A stretch of DNA of 64,000 nt, from NCBI RefSeq assembly GCF_030718085.1, contig NZ_JAVAJF010000002.1, positions 62,001 through 126,000 on the forward strand, written 5' to 3'. Every line of letters begins with the position of its first letter. The stretch's first letter is position 1. The stretch comes from Marinobacter sp. MDS2 (GTDB lineage Bacteria > Pseudomonadota > Gammaproteobacteria > Pseudomonadales > Oleiphilaceae). Made by a program: the position numbers and the translations under genes. The notes beneath the pieces were generated by a model, which saw only the letters and a program-made list of their open reading frames with translations, was not told the DNA's origin and did no database searches. Below, piece by piece: positions 25,825 through 33,052 of this stretch.

Positions 25825-26271
25825 ATGGAAGTTATTCTGCTCGAGAAAGTTGCAAACCTTGGCACTTTGGGCGACAAGGTAAATGTTAAGGCCGGTTACG
25901 GTCGTAATTTCCTGCTGCCGTACGGCAAGGCTGTGCCTGCCACGGAAGCAAACGTAAAGGCGTTTGAAGAGCGTCGCGCTGAGCTGGAAAAAGCCGCTGC
26001 TGAAAAGCTGTCTGCTGCCCAGTCCCGTGCAGAAGCTCTGGAAGGCGCATCCTTCACCATCACCTCCAAGGCTGGTGATGAAGGTAAGCTGTTCGGTTCT
26101 ATCGGTGTTCGCGATATTGCAGACGTTGTTTCTGCTGGCGGCACTGAAGTCGAGAAGAGTGAAGTTCGTCTGCCGGAAGGTCCTCTGCGGACTACTGGCG
26201 AGTACGACATCGAGCTGCAGCTGCACTCAGACGTTGAAGTTACCATCAAGTTGGCGGTTGTTGCCGAGTAA
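25825..26271 (+). CDS. rplI: 50S ribosomal protein L9 (bL9)
   Basis: L9 binds domain V of 23S rRNA and helps keep the reading frame between neighbouring ribosomes. At 148 residues it is full length. The N-terminal rRNA-binding domain ([17 protein letters not shown], then the [17 protein letters not shown] motif, residues about 22-38) is joined by a long helix to the C-terminal domain ending in [17 protein letters not shown]. It is the last gene of the rpsF operon and is followed by two stem-loops before dnaB. Confidence 0.97.
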   Translation: MEVILLEKVANLGTLGDKVNVKAGYGRNFLLPYGKAVPATEANVKAFEERRAELEKAAAEKLSAAQSRAEALEGASFTITSKAGDEGKLFGSIGVRDIADVVSAGGTEVEKSEVRLPEGPLRTTGEYDIELQLHSDVEVTIKLAVVAE

Positions 26272-26300
26272 TCGGTTTGACCACAGCTGGTAAGTTCTGC

Positions 26301-26370
26301 GACCGCTGAAGCCCAGGCTTTTAGCGGTCTACAACAAGCCCGGACCGGAAACGGTTTCGGGCTTGTTTGT
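26301..26370 (+). terminator. Tandem stem-loops ending the rpsF operon
   Basis: Two hairpins follow rplI. The first has arms GACCGCT and AGCGGTC (26301-26329) with an inner AAGCC/GGCTT pair. The second, AACAAGCCCG with CGGGCTTGTT (26333-26342/26358-26367), ends in a TTGTTTGTTT tract and is the likelier terminator. Confidence 0.75.
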
Positions 26371-26420
26371 TTCTGGTATTCTTGTAGGTCTGTTTTTCAT
26401 TCCTTACGTGTCTGGTGTCT

Positions 26421-27827
26421 ATGGCAACTCCTTCTCCCAAACCTGCATCTATTGATTCAGAAACCAGTCGTATCAAAGTTCCACCCCATTCGGTGGAAGC
26501 TGAACAGGCCGTATTGGGTGGCCTGATGCTGGATAATCGACGGTTCGACGAGATTTCAGAAATGATCTCTGCGGCTGATTTCTATCGCCAGGATCACCGC
26601 CTGATATTTGGTGCTGTCGAGCGGCTAGCCAGTGAAAGTGAGCCCCTGGATGTCGTCACCTTAGCCGAGTTTCTCGAGCGGGCCGGGGATATTGAAGACG
26701 CGGGCGGCCTGTCTTATCTGGCTGAGTTGGCAGAGAAAACCCCGGGTGCAGCGAACATTGCCGCCTATGCGGACATCGTGCGCGAGCGCTCGGTGTTGCG
26801 CCAGCTGGTTGAAGTGTCCGGGAAAATTTCCGATTCGGCGTTTAATCCGCTGGGTCGAAAAAGCAGTGAAATACTCGATGAGGCAGAGCGCAGCGTGTTT
26901 CAGATTGCTGAGGCGCGAACCAAGGAAGGGTCGGGGCCTAAAGCCATCAACCCGATTCTGGCCACAACGCTCAGCCGCATCGAAGAATTGTTCGAGTCGG
27001 GTGAGCAAACCACCGGTTTGACCACTGGCTTCCGTGATCTGGATGACCAGACCTCCGGTATGCAGCCGGCAGACTTGATTATCGTGGCCGGACGTCCGTC
27101 GATGGGTAAAACCACCTTTGCCATGAACATCGTGGAAAATGCCTTGATCAGTACGGGCACCCCCATTCTAGTGTTCAGTATGGAGATGCCAGCGGATGCT
27201 CTGGCTATGCGTATGCTCTCTTCTTTGGGTCGGATTGATCAGACCAAGGTTCGTGGCGGCAAGCTTGAGGAAGATGACTGGCCACGCCTGACATCGGCGG
27301 TTAGCTTGCTGAAAGACAAACCGCTGTACATCGATGACACGCCGGGCCTGAGTCCTACGGAAATGCGATCACGCGCGCGCCGGATCGCCCGGGAAAATGG
27401 CGGAAAAATCGGTCTGATCATGGTGGATTACCTTCAGTTGATGCGGGTGCCGGGGAACACCGAAGGGCGAACGGCAGAGATTTCCGAGATTTCTCGATCG
27501 TTGAAAGGTATTGCCAAGGAATTGAGTTGCCCGGTGGTGGCACTGTCCCAGCTGAACCGTAGTCTCGAGCAACGTCCCAACAAGCGCCCCGTGAACTCCG
27601 ATCTCCGGGAATCCGGTGCGATCGAGCAGGACGCCGACGTGATCATGTTCGTGTATCGGGATGAGGTCTATAACGAAGATACGCAGGACAAAGGCATCGC
27701 GGAAATTATCATTGGTAAGCAGCGGAACGGCCCGATCGGCACCATCCGGCTGGCCTTTATCGGGAAGTACACCAAGTTTGAGGACTTGGCGCACGGGGAT
27801 TACGGTGATTACGGTGGTGACTATTAA
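26421..27827 (+). CDS. dnaB: Replicative DNA helicase DnaB
   Basis: DnaB is the hexameric helicase that unwinds DNA at the replication fork. The 468-residue protein has an N-terminal primase-interacting domain (PPHSVEAEQAVLGGLML, about residues 20-36), a linker, and a RecA-like domain with Walker A GRPSMGKTTFA (about 217-227), Walker B LIMVDYLQLM (about 330-339) and the arginine-finger region SDLRESGAIEQDADVIMF (about 392-409). A GTG two codons upstream is also open; no clear ribosome site marks either. The stop overlaps the alr start by one base (TAATG), the usual dnaB-alr pair. Confidence 0.96.
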   Translation: MATPSPKPASIDSETSRIKVPPHSVEAEQAVLGGLMLDNRRFDEISEMISAADFYRQDHRLIFGAVERLASESEPLDVVTLAEFLERAGDIEDAGGLSYLAELAEKTPGAANIAAYADIVRERSVLRQLVEVSGKISDSAFNPLGRKSSEILDEAERSVFQIAEARTKEGSGPKAINPILATTLSRIEELFESGEQTTGLTTGFRDLDDQTSGMQPADLIIVAGRPSMGKTTFAMNIVENALISTGTPILVFSMEMPADALAMRMLSSLGRIDQTKVRGGKLEEDDWPRLTSAVSLLKDKPLYIDDTPGLSPTEMRSRARRIARENGGKIGLIMVDYLQLMRVPGNTEGRTAEISEISRSLKGIAKELSCPVVALSQLNRSLEQRPNKRPVNSDLRESGAIEQDADVIMFVYRDEVYNEDTQDKGIAEIIIGKQRNGPIGTIRLAFIGKYTKFEDLAHGDYGDYGGDY

Positions 27828-28900
27828 TGCCTCGCGCAACCGTTGCCAGAATTGATCTGGATGCTCTGAAGTTCAACTACCAGCTGGCGCAAGCCAAAGC
27901 GGGCACTGCCCAGGCGATGGCTGTGGTCAAAGCCGATGGCTATGGCCATGGCATTCAAGCGGTTGCAAAGGTGCTGGCGAACGACGCCCGAAAATTTGCA
28001 GTGGCTTGTCTGGAAGAAGCGCTTGAAATACGTTCCGCTGGCCTGAGCCAGTCGGTCGTGATGCTGCAAGGCGTGCACAGTCGCGAAGATGTGGCGGTGT
28101 GCTCGCATCAAGGCTTCGAACCAGTGCTGCACAATAACCAGCAGCTGGAATGGTTGGCCGCTGGCCGCGCTCCGGCGTATTGGCTGAAAGTGAATACGGG
28201 TATGAACCGGTTAGGCTTCAGGCCGTCCGAACTGCCTGCGGTTATGGCGAAGCTTGAGCAGGCCGGGCAACGAGCCGGGCTACAAGGCTTCGTGACTCAT
28301 TTTGCATGCGCCGACGACACCTCGAGCCCCATGACCCACGAGCAGACCCGAAGTTTCGAGCAAGCCACAGAGGCCTGGCCTTCGTTGATGCGAAGCGTGG
28401 GCAACTCCGCCGCACATTTCCTGCCTGATCAGCCGCTTTATGACTGGAGCCGGCCCGGCATCATGCTCTACGGTGCATCCCCGATGATCGGTAAAACCGG
28501 GCCAGACCTGGGGCTCAAGCCGGTTATGACGCTCGAGGCTCCTTTAATCACTACACGCGTCGTCCAGCCCGGAGAATCTATTGGTTACGGTTCAACCTGG
28601 GTGGCCGAATCCGAAACTCGCATGGGTATGGTCGCAATCGGGTATGGCGACGGTTATCCACGCCATGCCGGCACCGGTACGCCTGCAGCCGTTCGAGGGC
28701 AGCGTGTAGGGCTTCTTGGTCGGGTTTCGATGGATATGTTGGCCGTTGATCTGACCGGCGTTCCTGAGGCTCAAGAAGGCGACATGGTGGAGTTGTGGGG
28801 CAAGACCGTCAGCGTAGATGAGGTGGCAGCCTGTGCCAATACCATCGGTTATGAATTGCTGACCGGGGTGACGGCCAGGGTGCCCCGGGTCTGCCGGTAA
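27827..28900 (+). CDS. alr: Alanine racemase
   Basis: A PLP enzyme that interconverts L- and D-alanine for peptidoglycan. The 357-residue protein has the PLP lysine in AVVKADGYGHG (about residue 34) and the catalytic tyrosine in SIGYGSTW (about 255), on the opposite face. The segments AVACLEEALEIR, LKVNTGMNRLGF and GRVSMDMLAVDL are characteristic. It is translationally coupled to dnaB and ends 27 bases before a convergent small gene. Confidence 0.96.
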   Translation: MPRATVARIDLDALKFNYQLAQAKAGTAQAMAVVKADGYGHGIQAVAKVLANDARKFAVACLEEALEIRSAGLSQSVVMLQGVHSREDVAVCSHQGFEPVLHNNQQLEWLAAGRAPAYWLKVNTGMNRLGFRPSELPAVMAKLEQAGQRAGLQGFVTHFACADDTSSPMTHEQTRSFEQATEAWPSLMRSVGNSAAHFLPDQPLYDWSRPGIMLYGASPMIGKTGPDLGLKPVMTLEAPLITTRVVQPGESIGYGSTWVAESETRMGMVAIGYGDGYPRHAGTGTPAAVRGQRVGLLGRVSMDMLAVDLTGVPEAQEGDMVELWGKTVSVDEVAACANTIGYELLTGVTARVPRVCR

Positions 28901-28927
28901 TCGGCGGCCCGGATGCGTTGGCTGGAG

Positions 28928-29284
28928 TTACTGGGCTTCCGGCTCGTGAATGATTTCTTCGATAAATTCCAGAATGGATGTCAGGCTACGGTCGTTCAGT
29001 TTTTTGAGTACTTTATGAACCACCATTTTGCTGCCTTTGAGCATGCTGCTAATGCCCACTTTGGCCATACTCATGGTCATGCTGCCGGCATTCAGGCGAC
29101 GTAGCGGTTCCAGAAAAAAGAAATCAAGGCCGTTTTCGGTCAACTCCACGATGAGACTGTGCAATTGGTCGATGGCTTCCTTATCGGCTTTGCCGCGAGC
29201 TTTTAATTCGCTCACAGTATAAAGAGCGCGGGTACGGAGTTCATCCGGGATGGGGGCAACAATGTGGCTTTGTTGTTTCAGCAT
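28928..29284 (-). CDS. Small conserved protein of unknown function
   Basis: A 118-residue, soluble, mostly helical protein that I cannot assign. It is cytosolic by composition (no signal peptide or membrane segment), with a charged segment SELKARGKADKEAIDQLHSL, a Met/Ser-rich middle (SMTMSMAKVGISSMLKGSK) and an acidic C terminus (EFIEEIIHEPEAQ). I chose the second of two adjacent ATGs because AGGA stands 5 bases before it; 13 further in-frame codons exist upstream. It is convergent with alr and divergent from the RmlD-like gene. Confidence 0.65.
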   Translation of the reverse strand: MLKQQSHIVAPIPDELRTRALYTVSELKARGKADKEAIDQLHSLIVELTENGLDFFFLEPLRRLNAGSMTMSMAKVGISSMLKGSKMVVHKVLKKLNDRSLTSILEFIEEIIHEPEAQ

Positions 29285-29473
29285 CATCAGTCCTGGTGTT
29301 GTATGCTCATGGTTCCGGCGCAAGGGCGCTGCTGCACAGAGCGTGGTTCATACTGACATTAAGTCAGTTGTTATACGATACGATGAATGGTGCAGCAAAA
29401 CCTTCGCTAAGGCCATTGGCCCTAAAGTGCATTAACCTGTCATATCAGCGAAATTCGGAGGTAGTGAATTCCC

Positions 29474-30346
29474 GTGCATGTCTTAGTTGTTCACGATTAC
29501 GGCCCATTAGGCCGGGTACTTCTTGATCGCTTGAGAAACTCGCACCTGCGGGTCAGTCCTCTGCTGATAAGCGATCCTGCCCGGGTTGATCTGCATGCGT
29601 TGGCAAGCTGGATTCCGAACGACACCGATTTGATCGTTAACGCGCTCTGGTTAGGCGATCCCGAGCAGGCTGAAGCCGATCGTGAAGCAACTCATGAAGC
29701 CGCGTTCTCCTTGCCGCTGGCTCTCGCAGGGCATGCTCTGGAGCGCGGCATGGCCATGCTTCAGTTGTCGTCATGCTATGTGTTCGATGGCCGCAAACAA
29801 GATGCCTATATCGCCTCCAATCCCGGCCAGCCCATTAACGAACTGGGGCGTTGGCAGTGGGAGTGCGAACAGGCGTTACGCAGTCAGTTGCCCAGGCATA
29901 TTATTTTACGCACCGGTTGGAGCCTGGCCCGGATTGCAAAAAAGGTGCATGAAAACAGCGCCAACACCGAGGCGCTGCCATTGCCGGGCCGTTGCTACGG
30001 CCAACCGGTGGCGGTGAAGGATCTGGCGCGGGTAATGGCTGCGATCATTATGCAGCTGGATTGCGGCGCTGAAGCCTGGGGCACATACCAATATGCCGGT
30101 GCAGAGGAAATATCCTTGTACGAACTCGGATTATCGATTGCAGATATGCCGGGAATTCCTGAAGGCATTCGGGTGGTGGATGAAAACCCGGACTGGGGCC
30201 ACCTTGAACCGGTGAACACCACCATGGTATGCACGAAAATCCGCAACACCTTTGGCATAAAACAACTGCCGTGGCGGCGTTGGCTGGAAGAAGAATTTTT
30301 GATGGCGACCGCTGCTGAAAAATCTGAAAACGAGCCGGCGCAATAA
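29474..30346 (+). CDS. RmlD-like NAD(P)-binding sugar-nucleotide reductase family protein
   Basis: A 290-residue short-chain dehydrogenase-like protein of the RmlD substrate-binding family (dTDP-4-dehydrorhamnose reductase relatives). The N terminus VLVVHDYGPLGRVLLDRL is a weak Rossmann start with an altered glycine pattern. LQLSSCYVFDGRKQDAYIAS (about residues 97-116) matches the catalytic Ser/Thr region of RmlD, where S-x-YVFDG is typical, and the YxxxK lysine is replaced (ELGRWQWECEQ). No other rhamnose gene is near, so it is unlikely to make dTDP-rhamnose and may be a diverged regulator or oxidoreductase. The start is a GTG with GGAGG about 12 bases upstream. Confidence 0.75.
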   Translation: MHVLVVHDYGPLGRVLLDRLRNSHLRVSPLLISDPARVDLHALASWIPNDTDLIVNALWLGDPEQAEADREATHEAAFSLPLALAGHALERGMAMLQLSSCYVFDGRKQDAYIASNPGQPINELGRWQWECEQALRSQLPRHIILRTGWSLARIAKKVHENSANTEALPLPGRCYGQPVAVKDLARVMAAIIMQLDCGAEAWGTYQYAGAEEISLYELGLSIADMPGIPEGIRVVDENPDWGHLEPVNTTMVCTKIRNTFGIKQLPWRRWLEEEFLMATAAEKSENEPAQ

Positions 30347-30363
30347 GCCTGGTTCGTTTCGGA

Positions 30364-31119
30364 TTACGATGACCGGCAGGCTTGCTTGCTCACCTCGTGA
30401 GTCACGGTCTGCAAGGCTTCGATATCAAGCAGTTCAACCTCTCGGCCTTTCGCCCGTAAGATGCCCTGGTTCTGGAAACGCGTGAATACGCGACTGACGG
30501 TTTCAACTGCTAGTCCCAGAAAATTGGCAATGTCGTTTCGGGGCATGGGCAAGCTAAAGGTCGTGCCGGACATCCGGCGACGTCGGAAACGACTGGACAG
30601 TGAAAGCAGCAGGGCGGCGATCCGCTCTTCGGCGGTGTTTTTGCTGAGCAGCATGGCCAATTGGTGGCTGCTTTGGATTTCCTTGCTCATCAGCTGGTAC
30701 ATATGGTGCTGTAGTTCTGGCAGTTTGAGAGTCAGCTCTTCCAGCTTATCCATAGGGAACTCACACAGGCTGGTACGCTCCAGAGCTTTGGCTGTGCAGG
30801 CGTATTGATCGCTGCCCAAGCTATCCAGGCCGACGAGCTCGCCCGGCATAAAAAAGCCCGTGACCTGCTCTTCGCCACTTTCCGTAACGATGGACGTTTT
30901 GATTGAGCCGCTTTTTACCGCAAAGCAGGATTTGACCGGTGTGCTCTGGTCAAAAACGTGCTCGCCGCGATTGTAGATTTTACCCTGCTGTACAATGTCC
31001 TCAAGACTATCCAGATCGTTTTCCTCGACGGCCAGCGGCAGACAAAGATTGCTCAGGCTGCATTGGTTGCACGAGGCCCTGAGCGGTGAAACGGAACGAA
31101 GAGGAATTGCCTTAGCCAT
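30364..31119 (-). CDS. Anr/FNR-type oxygen-sensing transcription regulator
   Basis: A 251-residue CRP/FNR regulator. Three N-terminal cysteines spaced C-x2-C-x5-C (CNQCSLSNLC, residues 17-26) plus the later cysteine in TSLCEFP (about residue 114) reproduce the four ligands of the oxygen-labile [4Fe-4S] cluster of FNR and Anr. The cyclic-nucleotide-like fold follows, and the C-terminal helix-turn-helix has the recognition helix LAVETVSRVFTRF, whose E-x-x-S-R residues read the FNR box (TTGAT-N4-ATCAA). It should switch genes on or off when oxygen falls. Start: an internal ATG that gives the normal family N terminus, 11 codons inside the longest frame. Confidence 0.9.
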   Translation of the reverse strand: MAKAIPLRSVSPLRASCNQCSLSNLCLPLAVEENDLDSLEDIVQQGKIYNRGEHVFDQSTPVKSCFAVKSGSIKTSIVTESGEEQVTGFFMPGELVGLDSLGSDQYACTAKALERTSLCEFPMDKLEELTLKLPELQHHMYQLMSKEIQSSHQLAMLLSKNTAEERIAALLLSLSSRFRRRRMSGTTFSLPMPRNDIANFLGLAVETVSRVFTRFQNQGILRAKGREVELLDIEALQTVTHEVSKQACRSS

Positions 31120-31267
31120 AACCAAAAAACCTGAATTAAATGGTGTAAACAAACAGCCCGGGAATATCGATGAAGGCTGTTTGTTGAGCGCCGATAAAGT
31201 ATACCAAAAGAAGATAGCTTTATAACGAATGTTCGAGCTAGCGGTAATTATGCTTAACTCTAAAGGC

Positions 31268-32197
31268 TTAGTGTTTGCGCCCTTTCTGCTTGCGTTCCGT
31301 CTCTTGCGCTTCTTTTGCCGCTGCTTCGGCCTCGGCTAAAGCTCGGGCTTCCTCCAATTCTTTCTCGACCATTGCGGGGGTTTCCAGAGAGATTCGGCCA
31401 ATAGTGCCAGCCCGGAACTCGTTGATGAGTACTTCCGAGACCTTGTGCAAATCAGGAACACCGCCGCGGCCCAGGAAGCGCCGTTTGGCTGCAATGGCAT
31501 CCATTAACGCCAAGCCGTCTTGTGGGCGTTCATCAAGGCCATACCGGGACATGGCCAGTTCCGGGTAGCTGTCTACCAGATAGTCCGCCTCAAACATGGC
31601 AACGTCTTCAAAATCCAATACGGCACTGCGAATTGCTCCGCTCACCGCCAGGCGATAGCCGCACTGTTCGGGTGACAGCTTAGGCCACAGAAACCCCGGG
31701 GTGTCGTACAGCAGAACATTATCCGGCAGCTTGATGGCTTGTTGTGCCCGGGTGACGGCGGGCTCGTTGCCGGTCTTCGCCGCTGGTCGGCCTGCAAGGG
31801 TATTGATCAGCGTGGACTTTCCAACGTTGGGTATGCCCAGGATCATCACCCGTAAAGCGCTTTTTTGCCGGTCGTGGCCCGGTGTCATTTCTTCAGCCAG
31901 CTTGAGGATGTTCAAGGCTTCCTGTCGTTGGTTGTGGGTTAGGGTGATGGCGCGCACCCCGCGTTCCTGCTCCAGCCACTCCAACCATTGGTCGGTGATT
32001 TCCGGGTCTGCCAGATCCCGCTTGTTCAGGACTTTGATCAAAGGCGTATCGCCACGCAGCGACGGCACCAGCGGATTTTCGCTGCTGAAGGGGAGTCGGG
32101 CGTCAACCACCTCGATGATGAGATCCATCTGGGGCATGACTTTTTTGATCTCCTTGCGGGCCTTGTGCATATGCCCGGGAAACCAGTTAATGGCCAT
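31268..32197 (-). CDS. YlqF/RbgA-type circularly permuted GTPase
   Basis: A 309-residue GTPase of the YlqF/RbgA family, which acts in late 50S subunit assembly. Its N terminus INWFPGHMHKARKEI is diagnostic. The G motifs come in permuted order: G4 NKRD (about residue 59) precedes G1 GIPNVGKST (about 119-127), then G3 DTPG (about 165). The C-terminal part is an RNA-binding helical region ending in a Lys/Arg-rich tail (RKQKGRKH). It is transcribed leftward as a single gene behind the FNR-type regulator. Confidence 0.9.
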   Translation of the reverse strand: MAINWFPGHMHKARKEIKKVMPQMDLIIEVVDARLPFSSENPLVPSLRGDTPLIKVLNKRDLADPEITDQWLEWLEQERGVRAITLTHNQRQEALNILKLAEEMTPGHDRQKSALRVMILGIPNVGKSTLINTLAGRPAAKTGNEPAVTRAQQAIKLPDNVLLYDTPGFLWPKLSPEQCGYRLAVSGAIRSAVLDFEDVAMFEADYLVDSYPELAMSRYGLDERPQDGLALMDAIAAKRRFLGRGGVPDLHKVSEVLINEFRAGTIGRISLETPAMVEKELEEARALAEAEAAAKEAQETERKQKGRKH

Positions 32198-32428
32198 GAT
32201 GTCTGCTCCGTAGGGTGTGGAAAGCCGCCATTATGCAGTGGAATGACTAAATTTTCACATTGTCAAAATGCCGGAGTGGTGCGGGGTGTGGGCTCACGCC
32301 CCAAAAAACTGTACAAAAAGCAGGGGGATCGGGGTGAAATCAGTTGCGGGAATGATTTAGGGTGTGAGGCACTGAAATGTAAATTGACCATGTTGTGGTG
32401 AAGATGCCACTCACGTTTGGAGCGTTTT

Positions 32429-32860
32429 ATGAAACTGAAAAAGATTATTGGTTCGGCATTGGTAGCAATCAGTCTGTCGATGCCGGCATTTGCCCAGCAG
32501 GGCCAGACAGATCAGGTTGCCCAGTTGGCGCAGATGGTGGGCTTGTCTGATGACCAGCAAGCAGAGATTCGCGGCATCATCAGCGAGATGGAAGGCGAGC
32601 TGGGTGAGCTGCGTCAGGATGCCCAAGGTCTGCAGCGTGAGCTGCAAGGTGAAATTAAGGCCGATTACGACGAGGACAACATTCGTTCCCACGCTGAAAA
32701 GCTGGGTGACGTGACCGGCAAAATTGCCGCGCTTTCTGCGTTGATGCAGGCCAAAGTGGATGCGGTGTTTACCAAAGAACAGCGTGATGAGCTCGACCGC
32801 AAAATGCAGCAGATGCAACAACAGATGCAGCAGCAAATGCAGCAGCGCCAGATGCAGTAA
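32429..32860 (+). CDS. Spy/CpxP-like periplasmic protein with Gln-rich tail
   Basis: A 143-residue exported protein. The signal peptide (MKLKKIIGSALVAISLSMPAFA) would be cut before QQGQ. The mature part is helical; GLSDDQQAEIRGIISEME and FTKEQRDELDRKM resemble the LTxxQ repeats of Spy/CpxP chaperones, which bind unfolded envelope proteins. The tail is a low-complexity run of MQQ units. GGAG at 32418-32421, 7 bases before the ATG at 32429, sets the start, although an earlier in-frame TTG exists. Family assignment is tentative. Confidence 0.7.
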   Translation: MKLKKIIGSALVAISLSMPAFAQQGQTDQVAQLAQMVGLSDDQQAEIRGIISEMEGELGELRQDAQGLQRELQGEIKADYDEDNIRSHAEKLGDVTGKIAALSALMQAKVDAVFTKEQRDELDRKMQQMQQQMQQQMQQRQMQ

Positions 32861-32899
32861 CCCGCCGTTTTTAAAGGTCATTCCGAGGGCGTTCTGATA

Positions 32900-32926
32900 A
32901 AGGGCGCCCCGGCCCTTCCTTGTTTT
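32900..32926 (+). terminator. Probable terminator after the Spy-like gene
   Basis: AAGGGC-GCCCCG-GCCCTT forms a 6-bp stem followed by CCTTGTTTTT, about 40 bases past the stop. The stem is short but GC-rich and the T-run is clear. Confidence 0.55.
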
Positions 32927-33052
32927 TCTGCCTACCTTTTTCGTTTTGCTGACAGCCGCCTGCGAATTGAATGAATGGACGATTGCCCTTAAGCTTCTAT
33001 ATTGATGGCTGAAGTGTCTGTTTGTATTGATCAAAAGGATAGGTGACGTTTT

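Noticed and set aside
31180..31200. Possible FNR box (TTGAG-CGCC-GATAA) upstream of the Anr/FNR-type gene
   Set aside because: The right half does not match ATCAA; too poor to claim autoregulation.
32283..32302. GGGGTGTG/CACGCCCC hairpin followed by AAAAAA as a terminator
   Set aside because: The A-run follows on the plus strand and the T-run precedes the stem on the minus strand, so it has the wrong polarity in both directions.
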